Origin: an uncultured Colwellia sp.
GTDB lineage: Bacteria > Pseudomonadota > Gammaproteobacteria > Enterobacterales > Alteromonadaceae
DNA: 64,000 nt
Assembly (NCBI GenBank): GCA_913049915.1
Contig: CAJWZC010000008.1
Coordinates: forward strand, 1 to 64,000
Reading direction: 5' to 3'
In this document: in pieces, positions 42,222-53,583 of the stretch
Layout of the letters: every line of letters starts with the position of its first letter
Position numbering within the stretch: position 1 is the stretch's first letter
Made by a program: the position numbers and the translations under genes
Notes under the pieces: model-generated
What the model saw: the letters and a program-made list of their open reading frames with translations, nothing else
The model's database searches: none
What the model was told of the DNA's origin: nothing

Positions 42222-43298
42222 TTATATTTTGATAAATATTTTTCGTTGATACAGTTTTAACGATACATACCAGAAAAATACTACGTGTGAAAAAGCAAAA
42301 ATGAAGGAAGCTAATTTAGGTGTAAACACTTCACTTAGTTGTTGATATAACCAAGCATACATAGAAACATCACCAATATTAATATTTAAGTACATTGTTA
42401 CCACTAAAAAAGACAACACATAAACAAAAAGTGGATTAGTACCATAAACCAATAAAGGCTCTGCCAACTTTACTTGCTTCATGATATCAATTAACCAGAT
42501 AAAGGCTGCTAATAATAGGCAAGCAAAACCTGTAGTGTAAATGACGTAAGACGGTGTCCATAACGACTTATTAATGGGTAATACTAAACTCCATAGTGCA
42601 CCAAAACCAATCGCTAGCCCACCAATAAGCGTTAGCTTAACAACACTATTTTTTTTGTCTCTAATGCTGGTTAAATAACGTGTTAATTCAAAACCAAGCA
42701 ACATATTCACTATGGCTGGAATAGTACTTAATAACCCTTCTGGCTCAAAAGCAACACCACGCATGCTATACATATGATTAGCACCAATTACGGCTAAATC
42801 AAACTGACGAATAATATTACCATCGAGAGTTAAAGCACCTTCTCCAACGCTAAGCAGTAATACCCAATAGGCTAACAAAATGACAGTTGAAGCAATAAAT
42901 ATACCAGTACGGTTAAGTAGTAGAACTAAACATGCCGCTACCGCGTAAGCAATACCTATACGTTGTAAGACCCCCATAACTCGCCAATCGTCAATATTGG
43001 TAGTAAAAGGAATAACATTGAGCATAAAGCCAATAAAAAACATGGTAAAACCACGTTTAATTATTTTTTTAAATTGCTCTGGGCTGGCAGCGAAGTTACT
43101 TTTCTTAAAGGAAAAAAACATAGCTGAGCCAATAATGAATAGAAAGAATGGGAAAACTAAATCAGTGGGTGTTGCGCCATTCCAATCTGCGTGTAATAAA
43201 GGGGTATACACATGCGACCATGTTCCCGGCGTATTCACTAAAATCATTAAAGAGATAGTAATGCCTCTAAAAGCATCAAGGGCGAGATAGCGAGTCAT
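42222..43298 (-). CDS. NagX / heparan-alpha-glucosaminide acetyltransferase-like membrane protein
   Basis: RYLALDAFRGITISLMILVNTPGTWSHVYTPLLHADWNG; multi-TM. Confidence 0.85.
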   Translation of the reverse strand: MTRYLALDAFRGITISLMILVNTPGTWSHVYTPLLHADWNGATPTDLVFPFFLFIIGSAMFFSFKKSNFAASPEQFKKIIKRGFTMFFIGFMLNVIPFTTNIDDWRVMGVLQRIGIAYAVAACLVLLLNRTGIFIASTVILLAYWVLLLSVGEGALTLDGNIIRQFDLAVIGANHMYSMRGVAFEPEGLLSTIPAIVNMLLGFELTRYLTSIRDKKNSVVKLTLIGGLAIGFGALWSLVLPINKSLWTPSYVIYTTGFACLLLAAFIWLIDIMKQVKLAEPLLVYGTNPLFVYVLSFLVVTMYLNINIGDVSMYAWLYQQLSEVFTPKLASFIFAFSHVVFFWYVSLKLYQRKIFIKI

Positions 43299-43547
43299 GT
43301 TAATTTCCTACCAAAATTTACCGTCAAAAAACACTAAAAGACAGCGTTGTCTTTTAGCAAATATTATTCATTGTAATGTAAGGTTAAATAAATGGCGAAT
43401 AGTTTATAACTGCCCATTTAGCCTTTAGCTACTAAGCCCTACTAGCTATATGATTTGGCTAAGCTAAAAATATTTACTCGCGGATAAATAGCTATGATAC
43501 ACTAGAAAAATCACCCGTTTTTAAACAACAGATAACCGAATAGCACC

Positions 43548-43988
43548 ATGACGGCAGAATCTTTATTACAACAAGCACAATTCGTTTGCCAAAAAAAAGG
43601 CGCGCGTTTTACTAAAGTTAGGGAACAAGTATTTTTATTGTTGGCTAAACGTCAAGGGGCTGTTGGCGCCTATGATTTATTGGCTGAATTAAAAGAGTTA
43701 GATGCCGCTGCAAAACCGGCCACAATTTATCGTGCTTTAGATTTTTTGTCTAAGCAAGGCTTTGTCCATAAAATAGAATCGATTAATGCCTTTATTATGT
43801 GTCACCACTTTGGTGAATGTAACCACCCTGTGCAACTATTAATTTGCGATGAGTGCGGCCATGTTGAAGAAATACAGTCTAATAATTTCGATTTAGCTCT
43901 ACGTACTATGGCAGACGCTAATGGTTTTACTATTAGTCATCAAATAGTTGAAGCACATGGTCGTTGTAAAAACTGTACCAAGGTTTAA
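43548..43988 (+). CDS. zur: Fur-family regulator, Zur type
   Basis: FTKVREQVFLLLAKRQGAVGAYDLL, ICDECGHVEEI, CKNC. Confidence 0.88.
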   Translation: MTAESLLQQAQFVCQKKGARFTKVREQVFLLLAKRQGAVGAYDLLAELKELDAAAKPATIYRALDFLSKQGFVHKIESINAFIMCHHFGECNHPVQLLICDECGHVEEIQSNNFDLALRTMADANGFTISHQIVEAHGRCKNCTKV

Positions 43989-44220
43989 TCCGCTCAAGAT
44001 CATTTAAAATTCTTCTAAGATAATCTTATTAATGCTACTTTTTATCGAATATTTCACCTTACGAGTAACAAGGCATTGATAATTGTAGTATAAAATCCAG
44101 ATCAGTATTGTATATTCTATAGAACATAAAAGGTGTGTGCGACTATACTTTAGAAAATTATAAAATATTCAACTAAAGCTATAATCCATATAATAGAGTA
44201 ATACAGTAAATATAACCCTT

Positions 44221-45240
44221 ATCCTGTTTCTATTTCAGTTAACGGCCCATTGAGCGTTATGGATTATCCAATGATCAGTTTCAATAGTCCTCGTCCTAAA
44301 TATGGTTTAGTTAGTGTTATTATTCGTGAAGAGGGTCACAACTACTCTCCTATGATTGTTAATCTGGTGAGCGTCAATAGACATGGATGGATAAGGATTA
44401 AATACCTTTTTATAATTCCTTGCTTAACAATCATGGGAAAAAGGTTATCCATCTTGTCGAGGTCATGCGACTAAGCTTCTCCGTTAAAGAAAGAGTAGGA
44501 AGCAAGTACTCATTATCGGTCGTGAGCTGTTTGATTTTTATTTTAAAGAATATTTAACGCTGGAAGTTAAAACATCCTGGGTCAACTGATTTTCGCGTAC
44601 TATGGAAGATGCCTCTACCGTTGATGTAGATTAGTTCTGGTGTGGTTAGAGTTCTACACACTGCTCATTTTGATTTAGCTGTTAATAATGTTTATTTATA
44701 TCGTCCAAATAACCAGAATTCTGATACGGAGAAGCTTGGGAACGTATCATAAATAAAGAATAGTGTGAGTTATTAGGCTTTTATAATGAAAATAATGAGT
44801 TTACTAACACTAATACTGATCGTAACAAATATAATAAAGATCATACTGAGTTAAAACCTTGGAAAAAGACTTATTAACGAATAAAAGTAAGTTCTATCTC
44901 ATCGATTTTTCTAATCATGGTTGTTTATTTATACCAATGTCACTTGATATTACTTATGCTGATAGCACAGAGTAAGTTTATATTCTCGCTGAAATTTAGC
45001 GTCGAAATAGTAAAAAAGTATTGAAACTATTAATTCGTGATAAAGAAATTACCAAAGTGTAGTGAGATGCGAATTAGCAAACTGCCAACGTATATATGAG
45101 TAATAACTACTAGTCAGTAAGTCCTATTAAGAAGCTTAAAGATATTTCAGTTGAGCAAGTCAACGATGAAAAGAACATAAAGATAAAGGCTAATAATATG
45201 TAAAGTGTTTAGCTAGTATATCATTTCAGGTAAAATAATA
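44221..45240 (+). pseudogene. Probable decayed coding region, identity unknown
   Basis: Protein-like stretches in shifting frames (DYPMISFNSPRPKYGLVSVIIREEGHNYSPMIVNLVSVNRHG; GRELFDFYFKEYLTLEVKTSW; AHFDLAVNNVYLYRPNNQNSDT; KFYLIDFSNHGCLFIPMSLDITYADSTE*) broken by stops. Confidence 0.45.
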
Positions 45241-45560
45241 GTCGACCAAGAGAGTGAGTGGCAAAGTTTTTACTACAAATGGTGGTAAAAAATGCAATAG
45301 TCACCGATACTTACCTTAAGTAAGTGCGTACAGTTAATTTTCAAGGTCTAGATCTTAAAGGTGAAACTTTTTTGGTAGCTTAACTTTTGACCATAAAGTA
45401 ATGTAGAGAATATTACTCTTCAATTTACTCATTAGCCAAGTTTCAAAGCGATTTACTACACAAATTATACAACTATCACGCTATTTGATTTACATTTGTA
45501 AAATATGCATGCAGAATCAGATTAAGCACTTTATCTAAACAGTTAAGATTCGGAACCTTC

Positions 45561-46025
45561 ATGAATGTAGAGTTTATCAACCCATTTTTATCTTCCATGC
45601 TTAATGTCATGTCAACGATGGCTCAAATGGAATTAATTCCAGAAAAACCACGTCTTAAAAAAAATGAAATAGCCTTAGGTGATGTTTCAGGTTTAATTGG
45701 TATGGTTAGCGACCAAGCAAATGGTTCATTATCTATTACTTTTGAAGGAGGTTTGGCATTAGCTACTATGAAAAAAATGGTTGGAGAAGCACCCGATAAA
45801 GTCAATGAAGAGATTATTGATTTAGTCGGTGAAATTACTAATATGGTTACTGGCGGTGCTAAGCGTTTACTTAGTGAAAAGGGTATTGAATTTGATATGG
45901 CTACCCCTATTGTTGTTTCTGGCACAAACCATTCTATTCATCATAAAGCTAAAGGACCTGTAGTTATTATTCCACTCAAAAGTGAATTAGGCAGAGCTTA
46001 TATAGAGTTTAGTTTTGATGAGTAA
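45561..46025 (+). CDS. cheX: CheX-family chemotaxis protein
   Basis: MNVEFINPFLSSMLNVMSTMAQME...VDLVGEITNMVTGGAKRLLSEKG-type CheC/CheX helix. Confidence 0.88.
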   Translation: MNVEFINPFLSSMLNVMSTMAQMELIPEKPRLKKNEIALGDVSGLIGMVSDQANGSLSITFEGGLALATMKKMVGEAPDKVNEEIIDLVGEITNMVTGGAKRLLSEKGIEFDMATPIVVSGTNHSIHHKAKGPVVIIPLKSELGRAYIEFSFDE

Positions 46026-46063
46026 ATAAAAGTAACTGTATACCTAATACGTGTACTAAATCT

Positions 46064-46093
46064 ACAAAAAAGCGACTCATGTCGCTTTTTTGT
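46064..46093 (+). terminator. Rho-independent terminator after cheX
   Basis: ACAAAAAAGCGAC-TCAT-GTCGCTTTTTTGT. Confidence 0.8.
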
Positions 46094-46122
46094 GTCCAAA
46101 AGTATAATGTCACAATTAACGT

Positions 46123-46743
46123 CTAAATGTTATAACCCCAACGTGGCATTATATCCTGTTCAATACTAAGGTGATCTAATACTCGTCCCACCATGAAATC
46201 AATAAGTTCTTCAATAGTCTCGGCTTTATGATAGAACCCTGGCGAGGCTGGCATAATAGTGACTCCTTGTTGAGAGAGACTTAACATGTTCTGTAAATGT
46301 AAAGTTGAATAAGGGGTTTCCCTTACCATTAAAATTAACTGACCTCGCTCTTTAATCACCACATCGGCAGCACGCTCAATTAAGTTATCGCTCATACCAT
46401 GACAGATAGCTGCCATTGTTCCGGTAGAACACGGGCAAACAACCATTCTTTTTGGTGCTGAAGATCCTGAAGCAACGGGAGAGAACCATTGTTCCTTACC
46501 AAAAACCGTAATTTGTTTATCTTTAGCTTGATACTTTTCAGTAAGAAATTTACTGGCTGCATCAGGAGAGCCAGGAATTTTCACGCCGACTTCCGTATCT
46601 AAAACAATGCGAGCAGCGCTTGAACACAAAATATAGAGCTGATAGTTTGCTGATATTAAACATTCAATGAGACGTAAGGCATAAGCAGCACCCGAAGCAC
46701 CTGTAATGGCAAGGGTTATTTTACCATTAAAATCACTTTTCAT
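46123..46743 (-). CDS. ubiX: Flavin prenyltransferase UbiX
   Basis: [55 protein letters not shown] start preferred. Confidence 0.93.
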   Translation of the reverse strand: MKSDFNGKITLAITGASGAAYALRLIECLISANYQLYILCSSAARIVLDTEVGVKIPGSPDAASKFLTEKYQAKDKQITVFGKEQWFSPVASGSSAPKRMVVCPCSTGTMAAICHGMSDNLIERAADVVIKERGQLILMVRETPYSTLHLQNMLSLSQQGVTIMPASPGFYHKAETIEELIDFMVGRVLDHLSIEQDIMPRWGYNI

Positions 46744-46809
46744 CTTAACCACCTTGTTCGAATTTCGTATCATTAGTTAACAAACCTACAGTTTAATCTC
46801 TGATTATAC

Positions 46810-47310
46810 TTAACCATTTTTAATAGTTTTCTTGACTTTTTTTAGTGCCATTTGCTGTTTTAGAGGCGATAAATAGTCAATAAATAATTTACCTTTTAAA
46901 TGGTCTATTTCATGTTGCATCACAATCGCAAGAAATTCATCACTAGTAACAGTGAACTTTTTTCCATCACGATCTAGTGCTTCAACCGTAACGTGAGTGA
47001 AGCGTTCAACATCAGCATAATAGCCCGGTATAGACAAACAACCCTCTTGCCCCTTAGCTGTTTCTTCACCGTGAGTTATCACTGGATTTATAAGCACAAG
47101 TGGTTCATCTCGATTTTCTGAGATATCAATAACTACTACAGCGTCACTACGGCCAACTTGTGTTGCAGCTAAACCAATACCATCTTCGGTATCGTACAGG
47201 GTTTCAAGTAAGTCATCGATTAACACCTGAATGTTGCTTACATCAGATACAGGTAATGCTTGGTCTATAAGCTTATCGTTAGGTGCGGTAAGTATTGTTA
47301 ATACGGTCAT
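46810..47310 (-). CDS. def: Peptide deformylase
   Basis: GIGLAATQVG, EGCLSIPGYYADV, QHEIDHLKGKLFIDYLS. Confidence 0.95.
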   Translation of the reverse strand: MTVLTILTAPNDKLIDQALPVSDVSNIQVLIDDLLETLYDTEDGIGLAATQVGRSDAVVVIDISENRDEPLVLINPVITHGEETAKGQEGCLSIPGYYADVERFTHVTVEALDRDGKKFTVTSDEFLAIVMQHEIDHLKGKLFIDYLSPLKQQMALKKVKKTIKNG

Positions 47311-47382
47311 TGTGCTGGGTTCTCTTTACTATTTTGATTAAGCTAAATAGGTTTAAATATTTTATTCAAACCTATTTGGTGT

Positions 47383-48819
47383 TTATACGGTTATATTCGC
47401 CAAACGGTTTAATATTTTGTCATGAATTCCAGCAAAACTACCATTACTCATAACAACAATTATATCGCCCACTTGTGCTTGTTGAGTGATATCTTCAACT
47501 AATTTTTCAATGTTTTCTTCTACTTGGCAAGGTGGCTTACATTGATTAATTAAGTTACTCACTGACCAAGTTATTTGCTCATCTTGGTAAATAAATACCC
47601 GATCCGCATCAATTAACGATTGTGGTAGTGATTCTTTGTGTATACCTGACTTCATAGTATTAGATCTAAATTCTAATACTGCAAAGATACGCCCTGCTTG
47701 TACTTGCTGTGAAAGTTTAGCACGTACCCCTGCTAATGTTTTTTCGATAGCCGTTGGGTGATGAGCAAAATCATCATAAACGCTAATATTATTGACTGTG
47801 CCACGCAGTTCAAAACGACGCTTAGTGTTGATAAATTCAGCTAATGCTTTGGTAGATACTGAGCTTGGCACACCCGCATGACGCGCAGCAGCTATTGCCA
47901 TCACCGCATTATCAATATTAAAATCGCCAATAAGGTCCCACTTAACAGCACCTTGTTTTTTACCGTTAAAGTTAACGATAAACTCGCTACCTTGCACATT
48001 TAATTTTTCAACTTGCCAGCCCATTTCTAGTTGAGACGTTTGCTTAAGAGCCTCTCTAGATACTTGTTTAGCTTTTCCATTATAAAATTCAGTTGGTGTC
48101 CAGCACCCCATAGCTAATGTCTCACTAATGGCTTCCTCATTAGCCGGTGATAGAATCAAACCATTACTAGGTACCATGCGGATGAGATGATGAAATTGTT
48201 TTTGAATATCACTAAGCTCATCAAAAATATCGGCATGATCAAATTCTAAATTATTGATGACTAAAGTACGCGGTCGATAATGCACAAATTTAGAGCGCTT
48301 ATCAAAAAATGCACTGTCATATTCATCCGCTTCAATAACAAAGAAAGGTGCATCACCTAAACGAGCAGAGCTAGAGAAATTTTGCGGTACCCCCCCAATA
48401 AGAAATCCAGGAGACATATGGGCATATTCTAAAATCCACGCCAGCATACTACTGGTCGTTGTTTTACCATGTGTGCCAGAAACAGCGAGAACCCAGCGAT
48501 CTTTTAACACATTGTCGAGTAACCATTGTGGACCTGAAGTATAGGGGATATTGCGGTCTAGCATATATTCCACCATTTTATTGCCACGGGATATAGCATT
48601 ACCAACAATAACCAAATCAATATCATCAGAGAAGTTATCAACTTGGTAGCCTGAGATTAATTCAATACCTAACTGCTCTAACTGAGTACTCATTGGTGGA
48701 TATACATTGGCATCAGAGCCACTAACTTTAAAGCCTAGTTCTTTTGCAATCGCAGCAAGCCCTCCCATGAAGGTGCCACATATACCTAGGATATGAAGGT
48801 GTTGGATTTTATTAGTCAT
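47383..48819 (-). CDS. mpl: UDP-N-acetylmuramate:L-alanyl-gamma-D-glutamyl-meso-diaminopimelate ligase
   Basis: HILGICGTFMGGLAAIAKELG; VSGTHGKTTTSSMLAWILE; start MTNKIQHLHI at 48819. Confidence 0.93.
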   Translation of the reverse strand: MTNKIQHLHILGICGTFMGGLAAIAKELGFKVSGSDANVYPPMSTQLEQLGIELISGYQVDNFSDDIDLVIVGNAISRGNKMVEYMLDRNIPYTSGPQWLLDNVLKDRWVLAVSGTHGKTTTSSMLAWILEYAHMSPGFLIGGVPQNFSSSARLGDAPFFVIEADEYDSAFFDKRSKFVHYRPRTLVINNLEFDHADIFDELSDIQKQFHHLIRMVPSNGLILSPANEEAISETLAMGCWTPTEFYNGKAKQVSREALKQTSQLEMGWQVEKLNVQGSEFIVNFNGKKQGAVKWDLIGDFNIDNAVMAIAAARHAGVPSSVSTKALAEFINTKRRFELRGTVNNISVYDDFAHHPTAIEKTLAGVRAKLSQQVQAGRIFAVLEFRSNTMKSGIHKESLPQSLIDADRVFIYQDEQITWSVSNLINQCKPPCQVEENIEKLVEDITQQAQVGDIIVVMSNGSFAGIHDKILNRLANITV

Positions 48820-49185
48820 AAATATAATAATCAAAAGATAAAGAAGCGCTATAATTTGCGATATCATACCTCAAAGCTCGATACCTCAAAAGAGTAAAGC
48901 CACATTTTAGTCGCTGAAATAAGTAATATCGAGGTAATAAGCAAAACTAACTACTTGAACAAGGCAAAACCATAGACTTAATTTTATCTTTATTCATGTC
49001 CCGCGATTCTTGTGGTAGTTACAAAGCAAAATTTTTAAGTGGTCAAGTTCAGTAAAATTAAACTTATGGCTTACCTAAAAGTGAGTAGTAACAAAGTTAT
49101 ATATCACTTTGCAGTTGTAACCCACTAACTTATGCCGAGGTTAACCATAAAAAATAGTTGTTAAATAGTAGAAAATATTATTCTG

Positions 49186-50273
49186 CTAGAAGTCATATCC
49201 GAGACTAAGTATTAATCTATAATCATTCGATTCTGGTGGTAACGATCGAGTGGGAGTAATAGACTGAGCGACTCGGTCTATATAAAGTGTAAAATCTAAC
49301 GAGAAATCGTCTCGAAATTCAAATTCTAAACCTGTTTTTAAATGTGAATTTCGTTTACCTGAGTTTTCTTCAACGAATTGTATCTGATAGTCAAATATAA
49401 GGTCTAAACGACTTGAAATACTATAATCATATAAAGTACCTAAGGCAATAACGCCGCTATTTTGATCACTTTCGTCTGCAGCATTAGAATACACTGTTTT
49501 TTGATAACTAGGTCCGAGGGTTACATCCCACTGTAGACGTTTATTGTGAATAAGAGATAGCCCAAGCTAATTCCTATTGTGTTTCTATATTCAATATTTT
49601 GCTACAAGTCGGTAAAACATTCAAAGTCGAACACTCGAAAGAATACTTTACTACTATAGAACCAATCGAGATAGGAAGTTAAGCGGCTAGTATCAGTAAT
49701 AAATGTCTGATTTTCATCAACAGTTGATTTACTATAATTATTAATAAAATCAATACTAAACCGGGTGAAAGGTGTTCTTCGTTGCACTCTCGCATTAACA
49801 TAGTAATCTAGTTGACTAACGTTACCTATATTAACATCAATACCTAAACTGACCTTACCATCCCACGACTCTTTTATAACATAAGAAGAGGACGTGATCG
49901 ATAGAAGTTCTATAAAGGATAATGCTGTTCACTACCACTACTGACTATAACAAGGTGTTGCTCCTTAACAATGAGGAAACCTTGTTTTACTTCCCCATTT
50001 GCAAAACGTATTTGTTGATCAAATCGGCTACGAAGTTCTGTTACCTTATCCCAATCAAAAGTGATGGTATCAACCTCATCAAATTCTAATTCATCGTCAT
50101 ACATGGAAATAATACCACCTTTTAACCACTCTCCTGAACGTAGTTTAAGCCAATAAAATTGTTTTAAAAAAAACAGGCGTTGGAAGATCCCATACCTCAG
50201 TATGCTCTAAATTTTCTTGCCCTTTACTTATAAAGGTAATTAAGGCTATCGCTAATAATAAATATCTATTCAC
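49186..50273 (-). pseudogene. Decayed tandem copy of DUF481-like outer-membrane gene
   Basis: Fragments 49186-49494, 49602-49787, 49910-50104 align in order to 50368-51492 product (e.g. SMYDDELEFDEVDTITFDWDKVTELRS vs SMYDEKLEFDSDELGMQTIDLDDVSELRS); several stops/frameshifts. Confidence 0.85.
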
Positions 50274-50315
50274 AAGATTATATTCGGTTACTCTCTCTAT
50301 TAGCTTACATTAAAA

Positions 50316-50345
50316 AAGGCTTGTACTAGATGAGGTACAAGCCTT
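50316..50345 (-). terminator. Terminator after DUF481-like gene
   Basis: AAGGCTTGTAC...GTACAAGCCTT perfect 11-bp stem. Confidence 0.75.
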
Positions 50346-50367
50346 ATATAAGCAATAGATTAATTAA

Positions 50368-51492
50368 TTAAAAATCGTAACTTAAACCAACGACTAAACG
50401 GAAATCATTCTTTTCTGGTACCTTACCGTCACTATCTTCTTTTGGATTTTCTGTACGATCCGCATAAAAGGTCAAATCAAGATCAAAGTCGTTAGTGAGG
50501 TCAATTTCTATACCTGTTTGGAAGTGATGAATATTACCACCAGAGGCTTCATCAATCACTTGTACACTATACGATGCATCGTAGTCGATATCACTCGTGA
50601 CTTCAAAGGTAAAGTCAGTCCCTAATGTTACACCAAAAGAGTCTTCACTATTATTTACCTCGTCAACAACGCTAAGGAATTTACTTTTTTGATAACTTGG
50701 ACCAAGATTAACATCCCAACTCGTTCGACTTGTATCAATAATATGATAACCCAATGCAATACCGTAATGGATTCGATATTTAAGGTTTAAAAGCTCATCA
50801 GCCATGTATTCGAAATCTACAGCTCTAAAGTAAATCTTAGGATTAAAAAACCAATCATAAGAGGACGTTAATCGCTCGCTGTCAGCGGTAACTTTTGTTT
50901 CTTCTGTCTCTGGCTCTTGATAGCGACTATAATCTGCGATGTAATCCGTTTTAAAGCGACTACTTGAGCTTCGTCGCTGCATTCCTGCAGAAAAGGTATA
51001 ATCAAATTGAACCGTATTTCCCTCGCGTAAATTGATACCCAAATTAACATAGCCATCCCATAAATCTCGTTCATTTTCACCTGAGGATGCAATGGATAAA
51101 AGATTACTAAATTCGTAACGTATGGTTACACCATGTTTAACTAAAGATAATTCCCCATCTTTTAGTACTAAGTAACCTTCAGCGATTGTTCCATCAAACA
51201 TTCTAATGCTTTGCCATTGTTTACTTCGTAGCTCCGAAACATCATCCAAATCGATGGTCTGCATACCTAACTCATCACTATCGAACTCTAATTTCTCATC
51301 ATACATGGAGACGATGTCACCTTTAAGCCATTCATCCGATGTCAACTTTATCCAATCAAAGTCTTGCTTAAAGATGGGTGTTGGTTTCTGCCACTTACTC
51401 TTATCTTCCTCCGCATAACCAATAGTTGGCAACAATAGTGCAAAGAGGATAATAAAAGTTTTAACCAGCATAGTAACCATAAATTTGTTCAT
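50368..51492 (-). CDS. DUF481-like outer-membrane beta-barrel protein
   Basis: Signal peptide; beta-rich repeats, terminal NDFRLVVGLSYDF. Confidence 0.8.
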   Translation of the reverse strand: MNKFMVTMLVKTFIILFALLLPTIGYAEEDKSKWQKPTPIFKQDFDWIKLTSDEWLKGDIVSMYDEKLEFDSDELGMQTIDLDDVSELRSKQWQSIRMFDGTIAEGYLVLKDGELSLVKHGVTIRYEFSNLLSIASSGENERDLWDGYVNLGINLREGNTVQFDYTFSAGMQRRSSSSRFKTDYIADYSRYQEPETEETKVTADSERLTSSYDWFFNPKIYFRAVDFEYMADELLNLKYRIHYGIALGYHIIDTSRTSWDVNLGPSYQKSKFLSVVDEVNNSEDSFGVTLGTDFTFEVTSDIDYDASYSVQVIDEASGGNIHHFQTGIEIDLTNDFDLDLTFYADRTENPKEDSDGKVPEKNDFRLVVGLSYDF

Positions 51493-51686
51493 AAAACCTA
51501 CCTTTTAGATGTTTTTTAATAGAAGCTTATAAATATAGATAAGCCTAACATGAGCGAGCTTACCTCAAAAACAGTAAAGCGTTATCTTGGTAGCTATTTT
51601 AAACATAACAATACAAAAAAAATATAAATTATTAAGGGCAAGTCGCTAAATATATTCTATAGTAGGCTTCGTACAATACTTACATG

Positions 51687-51703
51687 CGCACCGCAGTGGT
51701 GCA
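51687..51703. promoter_or_regulatory. NtrC binding site 1 upstream of glnA
   Basis: GCACC-N5-GGTGC, consensus TGCACC-N5-GGTGCA. Confidence 0.75.
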
Positions 51704-51708
51704 ATTAG

Positions 51709-51725
51709 AGCACTACAATAGTGCA
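51709..51725. promoter_or_regulatory. NtrC binding site 2 upstream of glnA
   Basis: GCACT-N5-AGTGC. Confidence 0.7.
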
Positions 51726-51776
51726 AAAACAATTACTAGAACAATAAAAAAGCTTATTAATCAACGAGATTTTTCT

Positions 51777-51792
51777 TGGCACGATTATAGCT
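51777..51792 (+). promoter_or_regulatory. Candidate sigma54 promoter of glnA
   Basis: TGGCACGATTATAGCT; -24 TGGCAC intact, -12 weaker. Confidence 0.6.
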
Positions 51793-51933
51793 AATTAAAC
51801 GAATAATAATAGATGAATAGTGGTAATAACTAATCGTTATAACCTTATTTATTTTACAATTTACATTAATAATGTATAAAAACTTATAAAAACTTATAAA
51901 AATTTATAAAATTAACTTCACTGGAGACACAAA

Positions 51934-53340
51934 ATGTCACAAGCAGTATTCGATTTAATTAAAGAACACGATGTCAAATTTATTGACCTTCGCTTTACAG
52001 ATTCAAAAGGTAAAGAACAGCACATTTCTATTCCTCATCACCAAGTTACTGAAGATTTTTTTGAAGACGGCAAAATGTTTGACGGTTCATCTATACAGGG
52101 TTGGAAAGGTATTGATCAATCAGACATGGTAATGATGCCTGATCCATCAACAGCTGTCTTAGACCCTTTTACTGATGCAGTAACACTAAATATCCGTTGT
52201 GACATCGTTGAACCTGATACTATGTTAGGTTACAGCCGTGACCCTCGTTCAGTTGCTAATCGCGCTGAAGAGTACATGCGTTCTACTGGCATTGCTGATG
52301 CTGTATTAATTGGTCCTGAGCCAGAGTTCTTCGTATTTGACGACGTCCGTTTTCATACTGATATGAGCGGTTCTTTCTTCAAAATTGATGATAAAGAAGC
52401 TGCTTGGAACTCAGGTACTGAGTATGAAGAAGGTAACATGGGACATCGTCCTGGTGTTAAAGGTGGTTATTTTCCAACTTCACCAGTAGATTCTTCACAA
52501 GATTTGCGTTCTGCAATGTGTTTAGTAATGGAGGATATGGGATTAGTTGTTGAAGCGCATCATCATGAAGTAGCAACTGCAGGTCAAAACGAAATTGCAT
52601 GTCGCTTTAATACTATGGTTAAAAAAGCTGATGAAGTACAAATATATAAGTATGTTGTTCATAACGTTGCTCACGCATACGGTAAAACAGCGACTTTCAT
52701 GCCTAAGCCAATCGTTGGCGACAACGGTACTGGTATGCATGTTCACCAATCTTTAGCTAAAGATGGCGTTAACTTATTCTCAGGTGATAAGTACGGTGGT
52801 TTATCTGAAATGGCTATTTACTACATTGGTGGCATCATCAAGCATGCTAAAGCATTAAACGCTTTTACTAACGCATCAACTAACTCATACAAACGTTTGG
52901 TTCCTGGTTTCGAAGCACCAGTAATGCTGGCATACTCTGCACGTAACCGTTCAGCCTCTATTCGTATCCCAATTGTACCTTCACCTAAAGCAATGCGTAT
53001 CGAAGTTCGTTTCCCTGATCCAACGATGAACCCTTACTTAGGCTTCACAGCTATGTTAATGGCTGGTCTTGACGGAATTAAAAATAAAATCCATCCTGGG
53101 GATGCCATGGATAAAGATTTATATGACTTACCTGCTGAAGAAGCGGATGCAATTCCACAAGTATGTTCTTCATTAGAAGAAGCGTTAGACAGTTTAGAAG
53201 CTGATAATGATTTTTTAACTGCTGGTGGCGTAATGGACTTAGATATGATCAATGCCTATATTGGTCTTAAGCGTGAAGAAGTTGAGTTATTAAACTCCTC
53301 TACTCACCCGGTAGAATTTGCGATGTACTACAGCGTTTAA
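51934..53340 (+). CDS. glnA: Glutamine synthetase type I
   Basis: [26 protein letters not shown]; adenylylation-site-like [17 protein letters not shown]. Confidence 0.97.
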   Translation: MSQAVFDLIKEHDVKFIDLRFTDSKGKEQHISIPHHQVTEDFFEDGKMFDGSSIQGWKGIDQSDMVMMPDPSTAVLDPFTDAVTLNIRCDIVEPDTMLGYSRDPRSVANRAEEYMRSTGIADAVLIGPEPEFFVFDDVRFHTDMSGSFFKIDDKEAAWNSGTEYEEGNMGHRPGVKGGYFPTSPVDSSQDLRSAMCLVMEDMGLVVEAHHHEVATAGQNEIACRFNTMVKKADEVQIYKYVVHNVAHAYGKTATFMPKPIVGDNGTGMHVHQSLAKDGVNLFSGDKYGGLSEMAIYYIGGIIKHAKALNAFTNASTNSYKRLVPGFEAPVMLAYSARNRSASIRIPIVPSPKAMRIEVRFPDPTMNPYLGFTAMLMAGLDGIKNKIHPGDAMDKDLYDLPAEEADAIPQVCSSLEEALDSLEADNDFLTAGGVMDLDMINAYIGLKREEVELLNSSTHPVEFAMYYSV

Positions 53341-53378
53341 TATCACTTAGTCTCTATTTGAAGCTCTTCGCACTTAAT

Positions 53379-53406
53379 AAAAAGCTCACTTCGGTGGGCT
53401 TTTTTA
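53379..53406 (+). terminator. Terminator after glnA
   Basis: AAAAGCTCAC-TTCG-GTGGGCTTTTTT. Confidence 0.8.
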
Positions 53407-53583
53407 TATTCTAAGTGAAAAGAAAAACACTAATCACTCACATTTCACGACATAAAGTCATTTATTAATAGAAAAATAAAAAAAACATTTTTTTGTCTAA
53501 AGTATCACTATATACTTAAATTAGCATAAGCTATGGAATACTGTAACATTGAGTACAGAAAGCATAGGAAAATATAAGGAATT

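Noticed and set aside
48870-49185. Noncoding gap downstream of the decayed DUF481 copy as an additional gene
   Set aside because: No ORF or structured signal beyond chance by eye.
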